Positions 36,405 to 45,991 are shown, counted from the first letter of the stretch. The stretch: DNA of 64,000 nt from Gammaproteobacteria bacterium (GCA_018814405.1 JAHIZO010000008.1:62001-126000); one strand, 5' to 3'. Notes: generated by a model from the letters alone, not told the origin. Made by a program: numbers and translations.

Positions 36405-36842
36405 TTAAGCCTTCAACAGATCGGTAGGTTTGGGTTGCTGCGCGCTATGCGGATGCGTCGCACCTGCGTACACCTTCAGCTTGCTCAGCATTGCGTAGCC
36501 CAGCGGGCCCTTTGGCAACATGCCGCGCACGGCCTTTTGCAAAAGACGCTGCGGGTGACGTTGTTGCATCTTGATAAAGTTTGTTTCGTAGATACCGCCG
36601 GGGAAACCGGTGTGGCGGTAGTACATCTTGTCCTGGGCTTTATTGCCAGTCACGCGCACTTTTTCTGCGTTCACGACTACGACGAAATCGCCGGTGTCTA
36701 CGTGGGGCGTATAAATAGCCTTATGCTTGCCGCGCAGGCGGGTAGCGATCTGGCTGGCCAAACGGCCCAGCACTTTGTCAGCTGCGTCGACCAAAATCCA
36801 GTCGTGCTGGACTTCTTGCGCTTTAGCGGAAAATGTTTTCAT
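36405..36842 (-). CDS. rplM: 50S ribosomal protein L13
   Basis: Early assembly protein of the large subunit. Diagnostic segments include [17 protein letters not shown], the THxD-like [13 protein letters not shown] and RMLPKGPLG-like [12 protein letters not shown]. It has 145 residues, slightly longer than the E. coli protein. Start at ATG 36842 follows AGGAAATGCC. Transcribed from the promoter just upstream. Confidence 0.98.
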   Translation of the reverse strand: MKTFSAKAQEVQHDWILVDAADKVLGRLASQIATRLRGKHKAIYTPHVDTGDFVVVVNAEKVRVTGNKAQDKMYYRHTGFPGGIYETNFIKMQQRHPQRLLQKAVRGMLPKGPLGYAMLSKLKVYAGATHPHSAQQPKPTDLLKA

Positions 36843-36889
36843 GGCATTTCCTAAAACAATAAATGAATAACGGACTGCGAAGGGCGCGC

Positions 36890-36918
36890 ATTCTATGCGA
36901 GACCAATAGCCCTGTCAA
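36890..36918 (-). promoter_or_regulatory. Strong sigma-70 promoter of rplM-rpsI
   Basis: A perfect TTGACA -35 (plus complement 36913-36918) and TAGAAT -10 (complement 36890-36895) are spaced by 17 nt. The promoter lies right after the end of the FGGY kinase gene, about 48 nt ahead of rplM. Confidence 0.85.
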
Positions 36919-36931
36919 ACTCTTATCGAGC

Positions 36932-38335
36932 TCATTCCTTCCCGGGCACAAATAGCTTGGATTCAAGCAGACAGTCCAGCCACAGTTTCCAACCCTCGAA
37001 CTTCTGCCGCAGCCGCACTTGAGAGCCATTCACCTCAAGCCTTTGGGCCTGCCGAAGGCCTCCCGCAGCCACCCCTGACGCCAACTGAGCCGCCCCGATC
37101 AACCCAGCTTCCGAGTGCGACAAGCGGTACGTTGCGGGCACAAGATTAGCGATACCTTGCTGCAAGCAAGGCAGATTGGACAGTCCGCCCGAGAGATAGA
37201 CGCTATCCACGCCCAGCTCGTGCCGAAAATCCTCAATGATTCTCGCTATGCGGAAGATGATTCCTTCCTGCAACAGCAGGGCAATACGATGTTCGTCCAG
37301 ATTATCCACTGATTCCGAAAAGCTCAGCCCGATGTCGCGGCGAAAATAGGGGGCGCCCAAGCCGCTTGGCTCTGCCACGCAATAGATGTCGTCGTATGCC
37401 AATTCCTCTGGCGCACAGCTTTCAACCGGATATACAGCCAGTGCTGCAGCAATTGAATTTAACGTGCCCTCGCAGGCCATATGGACTTGCTGCTGCGCAT
37501 CTTGGCATACCAGTGTCTGCAAATATCCCGGCGGGAGGGTTTTCTCTTGCCCGCAATATGCCGCAACAAAGCCACCTGTTCCAAGATTGACCATCGCCTC
37601 GCGCCGCCCCGGCGCTATGCCATGCCACAAGGCTGCCGACTGATCGCCCACACATGCTTGCAAACACAATCCATTGTCGAGCTGAATCTTTAAACCCGCC
37701 GAGGGCAATATCTTCGGAAGGATGGCGGCATCCACCCCGAACAACTCGCACAGCTCCGCTGACCACTGCAAGCCATGGATATCCAACAACAGGGTGCGCG
37801 CCGCCATCGAAACATCGGTCACATGAAGTTTGCCGCTCGTCCAACGCCATATAAGAAAAGAATCTAGCGTACCCAACATCCACACACCGCTTGCCAGATG
37901 CGTACGCCATTCTGGATACTCGCCAAGCAATATTTGCAGCTTGGGAGCCAGATAATAGGGGGTGAGCGGCAGGCCGGTGAGCGCGTGTATGCGCTCTTCC
38001 TTTTCGCGCAAGGCATCGCAACTCGCCCTACCGCGATCATCTTGCCAGGAGATGAGTGGCGTGACCGGATGACCGCTGGCACGCTCCCATATCAAGAATG
38101 AAGAACGCTGACTACATAGCCCGAGCGGTGGAAGCGTATCCGTCTGCGCCATACATTCAGCAAGCACTGCATCCGCCGCCTCAGCATAGGCACTGGCATC
38201 GCTCTCATAACGTCCCGCCGCACCTTCAACAGGTGGCGCATGACGAACCACGACCCCGCTCAGCTCTCCATCCGCAGACAGCAGCCCTGCCTTGATGCTG
38301 GTCGTCCCCAGATCAAGTGCAACGGCGACGATCAT
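36932..38335 (-). CDS. FGGY family carbohydrate kinase (glycerol kinase-like by context)
   Basis: The N-terminal ATP loop is DLGTTSIKAGLL and the substrate/ATP segments ISWQDDRGRAS, GDQSAALWHG and NLGTGGFVA mark the FGGY fold; 467 residues. It is not a close match to classical GlpK (those loops differ), and parts recall sedoheptulokinase-like members, so substrate is uncertain. The ATGA overlap with glpD makes glycerol the best contextual guess. The start at ATG 38335 is chosen over an ATG three codons upstream because of this overlap. Confidence 0.75.
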   Translation of the reverse strand: MIVAVALDLGTTSIKAGLLSADGELSGVVVRHAPPVEGAAGRYESDASAYAEAADAVLAECMAQTDTLPPLGLCSQRSSFLIWERASGHPVTPLISWQDDRGRASCDALREKEERIHALTGLPLTPYYLAPKLQILLGEYPEWRTHLASGVWMLGTLDSFLIWRWTSGKLHVTDVSMAARTLLLDIHGLQWSAELCELFGVDAAILPKILPSAGLKIQLDNGLCLQACVGDQSAALWHGIAPGRREAMVNLGTGGFVAAYCGQEKTLPPGYLQTLVCQDAQQQVHMACEGTLNSIAAALAVYPVESCAPEELAYDDIYCVAEPSGLGAPYFRRDIGLSFSESVDNLDEHRIALLLQEGIIFRIARIIEDFRHELGVDSVYLSGGLSNLPCLQQGIANLVPATYRLSHSEAGLIGAAQLASGVAAGGLRQAQRLEVNGSQVRLRQKFEGWKLWLDCLLESKLFVPGKE

Positions 38336-39891
38336 GCAAGACACGCCTCCACTTCATCCGCGATGCGTTGCGCATCCCAGCCCAGCACTGGCGCCACCAG
38401 CTCGGTAAGATGGCGCACGGTTTCCGTATCCAACTTAGCCAAGATCAACAAGGGCATACGACGGCGCAACAGATCCGATAGATGCACAACCATCTCATCA
38501 CGCGCGCACAACAGCAGATCGGCGTAGATGAAAGGCAACTCCGGCACGATACGAGCCGCGTGCTGCGGCGTCTGGGCGATGATATCGAGCACATCCGCAG
38601 CGCGAACGCCGTGGCGACGCATCAGCCAATGCGCACTCTCGGCATCGATATCCAGACCTTGCGCGCGCAGCATGACGTCCGACCCCCATGCCGAAAAACT
38701 GTACTGCGGTTTCCATGCCAGTCCGTATTGATTGCTCATACAAGCAATGCTCAGCCGCAATTCTTTGCAAACCGCATCCACGATCACCGCGGCATCTTCC
38801 CGCGCAGAGGTAAGCTTGCCGCCGATAGCGTGATGCAGTCCATTTTCGGTCGTTTTCAATTCCCAGTCCCTACTGGCCGCCGAAGGATTCGCTTCATCAC
38901 TTTGCTTCATCACACGCAGACCGGCATAGCTGCCAATCACATCTGTCCGGCTCCAAGCTTGTTTGAGATAGTCATTGGCCGCCGCGAGCAGATAGTCGAT
39001 ATCCGACTCCTCTACCTTCACTTGCCCGATATCACCTTGATAATCTGTATCGGTCGTGCCCAGCAGCGTGCGACCATACCAAGGAATGATGAAGAACACG
39101 CGACCATCGCGCTTAGCTGTGAGCAAGACCGCCTCCTGCGTCAGCAATGCTGGCATGACCAGATGCACCCCCTTGCTCAAGCGGCACCATGATCGCCCCT
39201 GCTCGCTCAACATCGCCCACCGACCCAATGTACTCACACATTGTCTGGCGCGCACGCTCTGCGTACCGTCAGACAACACATCCAGAACATCCGCTCCACG
39301 CACCTTGCCGTCTTCTTCATACCAATCGACCAGTTTCGCGTAGTTGACACATACCGCACCGTTCGCCATCGCGCCCGCCACCAACTCCAGCACCAATCGT
39401 GCATCGTCAGTCTGTGCATCCCCATACGTGAAGCCACCGGACAAACCTACGTCATTCAAAAAGGGGAAAATTGACGAAAACTCCGGTTTAAAGAAATGGT
39501 GGTGCTGCATCGGCTCGCCGGGAAATCCGGCCAGCGCGTCATATAACGTCAGTCCTGCTTTCAGCAGCAACTTGCCGTTGCGACTATCCTCATAAACCGG
39601 CACGCCGAAACGCAATGGCCATACACGGTGCGGCGCGATATCCAACAGCCGCCGCCGCTCCTTCAGCGCCTTGCGCACCAGCTTGAAATCGTAGGTCTCC
39701 AGATAGCGCAAGCCGCCATGTATCAGCTTGCTGGATGCTGACGACGTTGCGCCCGCCCAATCCCCCCGCTCAACCAGCGCGACTTTGAGTCCGCGTAGCG
39801 CCGCGTCATACACCGTCCATGCACCATAGATCCCGCCGCCGCAAACAAGCAGATCGAACTCGCCTTGCAATGCAGAAAAATCGCGCTTCAT
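38332..39891 (-). CDS. glpD: Aerobic glycerol-3-phosphate dehydrogenase
   Basis: Membrane-associated flavoprotein oxidising glycerol 3-phosphate to dihydroxyacetone phosphate and feeding electrons to quinone. The FAD loop is GGGIYGAWTV near residues 17-26, followed by the family segments SSASSKLIHGGLRYLE and ARQCVSTLGRWA, with a C-terminal helical domain. Length 519 is normal. It overlaps both the phosphodiesterase gene and the kinase gene by 4 nt. Confidence 0.93.
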   Translation of the reverse strand: MKRDFSALQGEFDLLVCGGGIYGAWTVYDAALRGLKVALVERGDWAGATSSASSKLIHGGLRYLETYDFKLVRKALKERRRLLDIAPHRVWPLRFGVPVYEDSRNGKLLLKAGLTLYDALAGFPGEPMQHHHFFKPEFSSIFPFLNDVGLSGGFTYGDAQTDDARLVLELVAGAMANGAVCVNYAKLVDWYEEDGKVRGADVLDVLSDGTQSVRARQCVSTLGRWAMLSEQGRSWCRLSKGVHLVMPALLTQEAVLLTAKRDGRVFFIIPWYGRTLLGTTDTDYQGDIGQVKVEESDIDYLLAAANDYLKQAWSRTDVIGSYAGLRVMKQSDEANPSAASRDWELKTTENGLHHAIGGKLTSAREDAAVIVDAVCKELRLSIACMSNQYGLAWKPQYSFSAWGSDVMLRAQGLDIDAESAHWLMRRHGVRAADVLDIIAQTPQHAARIVPELPFIYADLLLCARDEMVVHLSDLLRRRMPLLILAKLDTETVRHLTELVAPVLGWDAQRIADEVEACLA

Positions 39892-40625
39892 CTATCTCTC
39901 ATCTGTAACGCCTTCTGCGGCACATCACTGATCAGGATGTCCACTCCCAGCATCAAGGCACGCTCGATCTCAGCATCGGTATTGCAGGTATACACGGCAA
40001 TGGATCTATTCCTTTCCCGCACCAACTCAACCATATCCGTATCGAGCGTCGATACCTCGACACACAAGCCATGCAGGAACGGATGCGCATCGAGCGCTCT
40101 GCGCGCATCGTTCACCGTGTGTTCAGGCTCCAGATTGAGCACCAAGGGAAAATCAGGTGCGATGCCATGCGCATAGATCAGACTATTCAGATTGAAAGAC
40201 GAGACCAGCACGCCCTCACCAACACTCTCGGCCAGAGCCAATGTCTGGCGCACTTTCATCTCATGCCGCGCAACATCTTCCCAGCTGCGATTCTTGATCT
40301 CCAACAACAAACCGCAGCGCGCGCCAAAATTCTCAATGAACTCCCGCAAAGTCACCACACACTCAGGCTGCGCACCCGAAAAATGCGCAGCAAAATCCAT
40401 CTCCTTTAACTGATGAAAATCGTAGTCGTCGATACGCTTACCGGGCAGGCCGAGCTTCTTCAGATCGCGGTCATGCCACAACACCGCGACCTCATCACGG
40501 CTTAATTGCACATCGGTCTCTATCCCGTCGATGGGGTAGGTCAGCGCCCGCTCAAAGGCGGCACGCGTATTCTCCGATGCCTCGCGATTGGCACCGCGAT
40601 GGGCATAGATCGCTGTCTTGCTCAC
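39888..40625 (-). CDS. ugpQ: Glycerophosphodiester phosphodiesterase
   Basis: Hydrolyses deacylated phospholipids to glycerol 3-phosphate and an alcohol. Catalytic His and Arg are in YAHRGA, metal ligands in GIETDVQLS and the second His in LWHDRDL. There is no signal peptide, so it acts in the cytoplasm like UgpQ rather than periplasmic GlpQ. Length 245 fits. The operon position directly ahead of glpD supplies its product to GlpD. Confidence 0.92.
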   Translation of the reverse strand: MSKTAIYAHRGANREASENTRAAFERALTYPIDGIETDVQLSRDEVAVLWHDRDLKKLGLPGKRIDDYDFHQLKEMDFAAHFSGAQPECVVTLREFIENFGARCGLLLEIKNRSWEDVARHEMKVRQTLALAESVGEGVLVSSFNLNSLIYAHGIAPDFPLVLNLEPEHTVNDARRALDAHPFLHGLCVEVSTLDTDMVELVRERNRSIAVYTCNTDAEIERALMLGVDILISDVPQKALQMRDR

Positions 40626-41761
40626 GGCAGCCTTTCAATGAAGCGTCGCAGCGCAACTTCCATCTCTGCGTAGTGCGGGTTGTACATAAGTCGTCGCAAC
40701 AATCCATATTTAAGATTTTCTGGCGTCACCTCACCCAGCCATGGCGTGTGCGATGACAGGCAGGCAGAATAAAGCTCATCACTTTGAGAAATGTAATGCA
40801 GGCAGTTTGCATATTCACCGGCTTCTCCATAATGCGCATCATCCGGCGAAATAACCACGGCAGTATGTGCGCCGGAAAGAATGCGTTTTTCCGGCAGTGC
40901 GCTCTTAACCCATTCCACGTCCGCCTGCTTCGGATCTTCAGCGGCGTACCACAACATCTTTCGCAGGGAATGCTTCACTTTGTGGAAGAAGTTAAGCGCA
41001 GCAGCCGAACTCACCGTCGCATCATCGGCACTGGCTGCCACGAATAGCGGAATGTTCAATTCGCCTTGCGACAAGGATTGTGTCAACCGCCACATCTGCG
41101 TCACAGCATTCAAGCAGAACGACTCATATTTGTAGCAATCTTGGTCCGGCATCACGTTCAGCCAGGCATGCTGCGGTAGCAGCCAGCTATAAAGTCGGTG
41201 CAGGTACGAACGGCGGGCTCGACTGGCGATTTCCAGCGCTGGGGAAAACATGAACAAGCCGCGCACACGTTCGTCTTTATCCGCGTGATACAGGCTCAAT
41301 GCAGCGCCGGCCGAGAAACCGGCCAGATAGACCTCATCCACTTCTGCAGCCAGACACTGCACGCCATATGCCACGGTTTCCGCCCAATCTGCCCAGTGCA
41401 CATCGAGCAGATCGCCGGGCTGCGTACCGTGTCCGGGCAGCAAAACCGCCATCACGCGAAAACCGTTGCGCTGAAAGAACTCCCCCAAGCGCCGCATGTG
41501 ATACGGCGAATCACTCAGACCATGGGTAAGCAACACTCCGCGCTGATATGGCTTCCCGATTCCTTTCTGGAAATCCCCGAATGGCAGCGATTCAAACGGT
41601 GCATTACCCGCCACTATCTTTTCCATATCCGGCTTGCCTGCATGCGCTTGTCGCAGCATCGCCTCTGCCTTGCGAATATATTCAGCGAAAGACATGCCTT
41701 CTCCGGCAAAACCCGTGTTCAGCCCGGAAGAGTGATGACGTGCCTGCAAGGGAATATTCAT
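40622..41761 (-). CDS. Alpha/beta hydrolase, possible glycerolipid lipase
   Basis: A serine hydrolase of about 379 residues with the oxyanion segment LLTHGLSDSPYHMRRL, the nucleophile elbow GFSAGAALS and a lid-like region with YLHRLYSWLLP. The likely acid and His residues are in the C-terminal half (ADDATVSS, SSHTPWLG) but I cannot fix them. No signal peptide is seen. The start is taken at ATG 41761 (MNIPLQARHHSSG); other starts are possible. First gene of a four-gene operon with ugpQ, glpD and a kinase, so a role in deacylating lipids is plausible but inferred. Confidence 0.75.
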   Translation of the reverse strand: MNIPLQARHHSSGLNTGFAGEGMSFAEYIRKAEAMLRQAHAGKPDMEKIVAGNAPFESLPFGDFQKGIGKPYQRGVLLTHGLSDSPYHMRRLGEFFQRNGFRVMAVLLPGHGTQPGDLLDVHWADWAETVAYGVQCLAAEVDEVYLAGFSAGAALSLYHADKDERVRGLFMFSPALEIASRARRSYLHRLYSWLLPQHAWLNVMPDQDCYKYESFCLNAVTQMWRLTQSLSQGELNIPLFVAASADDATVSSAAALNFFHKVKHSLRKMLWYAAEDPKQADVEWVKSALPEKRILSGAHTAVVISPDDAHYGEAGEYANCLHYISQSDELYSACLSSHTPWLGEVTPENLKYGLLRRLMYNPHYAEMEVALRRFIERLP

Positions 41762-41830
41762 GCCGGCATTGTACCTGCCACGCACTGGCTTTAACGCACC
41801 GTGCAGGCGTATCATGCGCCACTCGTTTTC

Positions 41831-42583
41831 ATGTCTTTTCCCATGTCCTGGTTACTTACCAACCTTGTCAGCGCCTTCCTGCTGCCGCCGCTCAATCTTT
41901 TGCTGATGGCGGGCATTGGCTTATTCCTGTGGCACAAGCGCCCACGCACAGCGCGCATCCTTGTTTCCGTTTCCGTTGCAGGGATATGGCTCCTTTCCAC
42001 CCCTTTCGTGGCAGACAGCCTGCTGCAAAGCATCGAAGACACACCAGTCGACCTCAGCAAAACGTCCGCAGATGCCATCGTTGTCTTGAGTGGCGGCCAG
42101 CATTTCAATGCAACGGAGTATGGCGGCAACACGGTCAGCAAAGAGACGCTGGAACGCGTGCGCTACGCCGCCACGCTTTATCGCCAGACAGGCAAGCCGG
42201 TATTGGTCAGCGGCGGCAATCCGCAAGGCGGCGGGGCCGAGGCACCGCTGATGAAAAAGGTGCTGGAGCAGGAATACTATGTGCCGGTGCGCTGGGTTGA
42301 AGACACCTCCGACAACACACTAGAGAATGCCCACCACAGCCACAGCATGCTGGCGCGGGAAGGGATCGAGCGCATCTACCTCATCACGCAAGCGTGGCAT
42401 ATGCCACGATCCGTGCAAGTATTTGAGAGTGCCGGTTTCACGGTCGTGCCGGCCGCCACGGCCTACACTACGCGCTACGAGACCAACCTTTTAACCTTTG
42501 TCCCCAATGCAGGCGCGTTACTCGGCAGCTATCATTTCATGCATGAAGTCATCGGCATGCTCTGGTATCGGCTAAAATCCTGA
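41831..42583 (+). CDS. YdcF/ElyC family (DUF218) membrane protein
   Basis: DUF218 proteins such as ElyC and SanA act in envelope integrity. Two hydrophobic segments (about residues 10-30 and 38-55) precede a cytoplasm- or periplasm-facing Rossmann-like DUF218 domain with ADAIVVLSGGQ, LVSGGNPQGGGAEA, EDTSDNTLENAHHS and ITQAWHMPRS. Start ATG 41831 is preferred; ATG 41843 is also possible. The 5' end is divergent from the alpha/beta hydrolase gene. Confidence 0.9.
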   Translation: MSFPMSWLLTNLVSAFLLPPLNLLLMAGIGLFLWHKRPRTARILVSVSVAGIWLLSTPFVADSLLQSIEDTPVDLSKTSADAIVVLSGGQHFNATEYGGNTVSKETLERVRYAATLYRQTGKPVLVSGGNPQGGGAEAPLMKKVLEQEYYVPVRWVEDTSDNTLENAHHSHSMLAREGIERIYLITQAWHMPRSVQVFESAGFTVVPAATAYTTRYETNLLTFVPNAGALLGSYHFMHEVIGMLWYRLKS

Positions 42584-42609
42584 CGCAAGCAATTTTACGA
42601 GGTGATCAC

Positions 42610-43026
42610 ATGAAAGCACGTATCAAATGGGTGGAAGAAGTCTCCTTCTTGGGAGAGACTGAGAGTGGGCATGCCGTCCTGATGGATGGCCCGCCAGCTG
42701 GAGGCGGCCGCAATCTGGGACCGCGCCCGATGGAGATGCTACTGCTCGGCACCGGCGGCTGCACCGCTTACGATGTCATCCACATACTGAAGAAATCGCG
42801 TCAGCCGGTGAACGATTGCGTGGTGGAGATCGAAGCGCAGCGGGCCGATACCGACCCAAAAGTATTCACCGCCATCCACTTCCATTTCGTGGTGACCGGC
42901 AAAGGACTCAAATCTGAAGTGGTGGAACGCGCAATCAAACTTTCGGCCGAAAAATACTGCTCCGCCTCGATCATGCTGGGCAAAGCAGCAGACATCACAC
43001 ACGATTTCGATATCCAAGAGGGCTGA
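42610..43026 (+). CDS. OsmC family protein (YhfA-like)
   Basis: Small alpha/beta protein of 138 residues with the GTGGCTAYDVIHILKK segment, which holds the N-terminal redox Cys, and a second Cys in SAEKYCSASIML. OsmC/Ohr proteins reduce organic peroxides using such a Cys pair; the YhfA subgroup is less well characterised. GAGGTGAT precedes the start. A perfect hairpin GAGGGCT-GAGC-AGCCCTC (43018-43035) overlaps the stop codon. Confidence 0.9.
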   Translation: MKARIKWVEEVSFLGETESGHAVLMDGPPAGGGRNLGPRPMEMLLLGTGGCTAYDVIHILKKSRQPVNDCVVEIEAQRADTDPKVFTAIHFHFVVTGKGLKSEVVERAIKLSAEKYCSASIMLGKAADITHDFDIQEG

Positions 43027-43050
43027 GCAGCCCTCCTGAAGTGAATACTT

Positions 43051-43677
43051 TCAGACCCAGTAAACGGTCTTGGTCATCACTTTGGACATACCGCGCATCG
43101 CCAGCTTCACCGGCAAAGGCAATTCAGCAGCCCCAAGCTCTACAGCCATATCGGCATGACCAACCTCATCAACATACATCTGCTGCGCCACGGCACGACT
43201 CTTTTCATCCTGAGGCGGCAATCCGTCCAGATGGCTTTGCAAATGTGCGCCAACCTGACGCTCCGTCTCAGCCAGAAAGCCCAGATTCCACTTATCACCT
43301 AGCGCGCCTGCGATAGCGCCAATCGCTAGAGAACCGGTGTACCACAACGGATTGAGCAGACTCAGCCGCCCGCCCAGCTCATGCACCCGATGCGAGGTCC
43401 AAGCCAGATGCTCCGTCTCTTCCCATGCCGCACCATTGAGCTTCTCCTGCACTACCGGATCGCGCGCCGTCAGCGCCTGCCCCTGATATAAAGCTTGGGC
43501 ACAGATCTCGCCGGTATGGTTGATACGCATCAAAGCCGCGGCATGTTTCTTCTCCGCCTCACTCATCTGCGCATCAGGGATGTTCGCATCAGGATAAGGA
43601 CGCGCAGTCGGCGCTTTGGCGAACAGTGTGCGCAAGCCTTTGTCGAATTCGACTATCAAGGTATCCAGATTCAACAT
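43051..43677 (-). CDS. coq7: Coq7-type 2-polyprenyl-3-methyl-6-methoxy-1,4-benzoquinone hydroxylase
   Basis: Di-iron monooxygenase for the penultimate hydroxylation in ubiquinone synthesis. Iron ligands are visible in [23 protein letters not shown] and [13 protein letters not shown]. The 208 residues and hydrophobic C-terminal half (IGAIAGALG) fit peripheral membrane Coq7. It is convergent with osmC and downstream of the porin terminator. Confidence 0.95.
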   Translation of the reverse strand: MLNLDTLIVEFDKGLRTLFAKAPTARPYPDANIPDAQMSEAEKKHAAALMRINHTGEICAQALYQGQALTARDPVVQEKLNGAAWEETEHLAWTSHRVHELGGRLSLLNPLWYTGSLAIGAIAGALGDKWNLGFLAETERQVGAHLQSHLDGLPPQDEKSRAVAQQMYVDEVGHADMAVELGAAELPLPVKLAMRGMSKVMTKTVYWV

Positions 43678-43744
43678 GCTTTCCTCCCGCTTTTCAAATA
43701 TGGCCGCAAGGTTACTGGATTACAGTCCTCGCGGGAATGCCCCA

Positions 43745-43774
43745 ATAAAAAACGGGCATCCGAAGATGCCCGTT
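43745..43774 (-). terminator. Intrinsic terminator after the porin gene
   Basis: AACGGGCATC/GATGCCCGTT makes a 10-bp stem with a stable TTCG tetraloop on the minus strand, followed by a T-run. It lies 30 nt after the porin stop and separates it from coq7. Confidence 0.92.
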
Positions 43775-43803
43775 CTCTATCCAAATCAGAGGGTAAGGCT
43801 GAT

Positions 43804-44817
43804 TTAGAACTTCTTACGCAGACCGACAGCTAGAACGGTTGTGTCAGAAGAAGCTACTGCACCGACACCAGTGCCAGCAGCTTTATTGATCTTCTCAATC
43901 GCGCCATATGCAGTCACAGTCTTGGACATGCCTTTCAGGAAGGCGACTGTGAATGAAGTCGTATCGCCAGTTGCTTTGTTTGCCAAGGAGTTTTTGGCAA
44001 AGCCAGCCACCAATGTTCCTGGACCAACTGGAGCCACAGCACTGAAGTTGATCTGCGTGCTAGCAGAGCCGTTCTTAGGTGTAGACGACAGATATGTACC
44101 CATTACCTTGGCAACGCCCAAGTCATAGGTAGCGCCCAAGCCTGTTTCCGAAACAGTTGTTACAGCAGGAGCTGTGTCATCGTTGGCAGTAGCTGCATAC
44201 ACACCACCCACAGACAATGGCCCCTGATCGTAATTAACCGAGAACAGGTTTGCTGTAGTTAGGTTACCGGTAGCTGCTCCGCTTGCAACCAGACCAGCAG
44301 TACCACCCACGTCGAACGAATGATTGTAGGCGAATGTCAAGCCGTTCATGTTCGGCGAGATATAGGCCACAGCACGAGGTGCGCGAGAACCTGTGTTGAT
44401 AAGAGCGGTCGGGTTAGCGGCAGAATACGGGTCCACAGCGGAACCGGCGAATGGCTGGTACTTGCCGGAGAAATCATAGCCTGTTGTTTGCAGGAAGCCT
44501 GCAGCAACGGTACCGAAGTCACCTGCTACAGCCAACATCTTCTGGCGGTTAGAGCCCACAGTTGTCGCAGCGTCAGCCACATCCAGCTTGAATTCCAGCA
44601 CTGCAATAGCAGTCCAGCCATTATCAAGGCCTTCTGTTGCCTTGAAGCCCAGACGGGAAGTGGAAAGGCCGCCAGAAAGAACGTTCAATTGGCTCTTCAC
44701 GCCAGTCGCGGATCTGTTCACGAGGGCAGCGTCAGCAATGCCATAAACAGTCGTCTCAGCGAAAGCAGGAGCGGAGAAAGCGGCAGCAACAGCCAGTGCG
44801 ATGATTTTCTTTTGCAT
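43804..44817 (-). CDS. Gram-negative general porin
   Basis: Trimeric outer-membrane beta-barrel of the betaproteobacterial porin type. A signal peptide of 20 residues ends AFA and the mature protein begins ETTVYGIADAALV. Alternating hydrophobic beta strands run throughout and the last residue is Phe (LRKKF), the signal recognised by BamA. AGAGGAG precedes the start. Many Ala/Thr/Gly-rich loops suggest a non-selective or weakly anion-selective channel; selectivity is not readable here. Confidence 0.93.
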   Translation of the reverse strand: MQKKIIALAVAAAFSAPAFAETTVYGIADAALVNRSATGVKSQLNVLSGGLSTSRLGFKATEGLDNGWTAIAVLEFKLDVADAATTVGSNRQKMLAVAGDFGTVAAGFLQTTGYDFSGKYQPFAGSAVDPYSAANPTALINTGSRAPRAVAYISPNMNGLTFAYNHSFDVGGTAGLVASGAATGNLTTANLFSVNYDQGPLSVGGVYAATANDDTAPAVTTVSETGLGATYDLGVAKVMGTYLSSTPKNGSASTQINFSAVAPVGPGTLVAGFAKNSLANKATGDTTSFTVAFLKGMSKTVTAYGAIEKINKAAGTGVGAVASSDTTVLAVGLRKKF

Positions 44818-45193
44818 GTGAAACTCCTCTAGTTATTTAAGTTGGTTTGCCATGAAGACGACTATCGGTTTGCCTCATTCGTCTCGCAGCGCACCGTACT
44901 ATCAACACCTTACGGGACGCTTACGACGTCACAATTCTGCAACACCGCCTAAGACTTCCGACAATCAAGCCCCTACCTCGAGCTCGGAGCGGATTCTGCC
45001 TTAACAGAATCGCTGTAAATTGACATGAATCAAAATTCATACATTCTGTTGCCGATTTGCAACATTATTTTTGTGACAGGGCATCAACCATAAGGAAACA
45101 AAGGGGAAACACACCAAAGTGATACCCGAGCGGGGTATTGCCTCGCAGACGGCATGGTGATTATCGCTGGCCTCCGCGCCTTTACTGCAGGCG
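44818..45193 (-). other. 376-nt gene-free region between trpC and the porin gene
   Basis: No gene is evident. Reading toward the porin there are perfect inverted repeats: ATGAAT-N4-ATTCAT (45025-45040) and GATTCTG-N6-CAGAATC (44992-45011). A 6-bp ATACCC/GGGTAT hairpin at 45122-45138 could help end trpC. No convincing sigma-70 promoter stands out. The porin probably has a long, structured 5' untranslated region. Confidence 0.45.
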
Positions 45194-45991
45194 CTACTTT
45201 AATAAGGGGAAAGTGCGCGCCAGCTCTGCCCCGGGATCAGCGGCACGCATGAAAGCTTCGCCGACCAGAAAGGCATGCACCTGTTGATTGCGCATATGCT
45301 TGACGTCCTGAGCAGTAAATATACCGCTCTCGGTGACGACGATTCGATCTGAAGGGATCTGCTCCAACAAATCCAAGGTGGTTTGCAGACTGACTTCAAA
45401 AGTTCGCAGATTGCGATTGTTGATGCCGATCAACGGCGTCTTCAATTGCAGTGCGATTTCCAACTCCTTGCCGTCATGCACCTCGACCAGTACCGCCATC
45501 CCCAATTGATGGGCAAGTTTCTCGAAAGCCTGCATCTGCTTGAGTGACAAGGCAGAAGCAATTAACAGAATGGCATCCGCCCCCATCGCACGTGCCTGAT
45601 AGACCTGATATTCGCTCACCATGAAATCCTTGCGCAGCACGGGCAACTCGCATGCTGCACGTGCCTGCTTCAGATAGTCCGCACGGCCTTGAAAGAACTG
45701 CTCATCAGTCAATACAGACAGGCAAGCTGCCCCATGCTGCGCATAACTTTGCGCGATCTCCGCGGGACGAAAATCCTCGCGAATCACCCCTTTGCTGGGA
45801 CTGGCTTTCTTGATCTCAGCGATCACCGCAGCTTGGCCGGCGGCGATCTTGCTGCGTATGGCACCAACGAAATCTCTTGTCGGAAGCGCATGCTCTGCTT
45901 CAGCACGTATCACGGGCAAGGGTTTAGCTGAAAGTGCGGCGGCCACTTCCTGTGCTTTGACTGCAAGTATCTTGTTAAGGATGTCGGACAT
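45194..45991 (-). CDS. trpC: Indole-3-glycerol-phosphate synthase
   Basis: Ring closure step of tryptophan synthesis. The start [16 protein letters not shown] is the usual family N-terminus and gives 265 residues. Catalytic residues appear in [22 protein letters not shown] and [11 protein letters not shown]. It is separate from trpEGD by about 32 kb and transcribed in the opposite direction, divergent from proA. The longer in-frame extension upstream crosses the divergent promoter region. Confidence 0.96.
   Translation of the reverse strand: MSDILNKILAVKAQEVAAALSAKPLPVIRAEAEHALPTRDFVGAIRSKIAAGQAAVIAEIKKASPSKGVIREDFRPAEIAQSYAQHGAACLSVLTDEQFFQGRADYLKQARAACELPVLRKDFMVSEYQVYQARAMGADAILLIASALSLKQMQAFEKLAHQLGMAVLVEVHDGKELEIALQLKTPLIGINNRNLRTFEVSLQTTLDLLEQIPSDRIVVTESGIFTAQDVKHMRNQQVHAFLVGEAFMRAADPGAELARTFPLLK

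Noticed and set aside
43018-43035. Perfect hairpin at the osmC stop codon as a terminator
   Set aside because: Stem is good but no T-run follows on either strand, so termination is not supported; it is mentioned only within the osmC entry.
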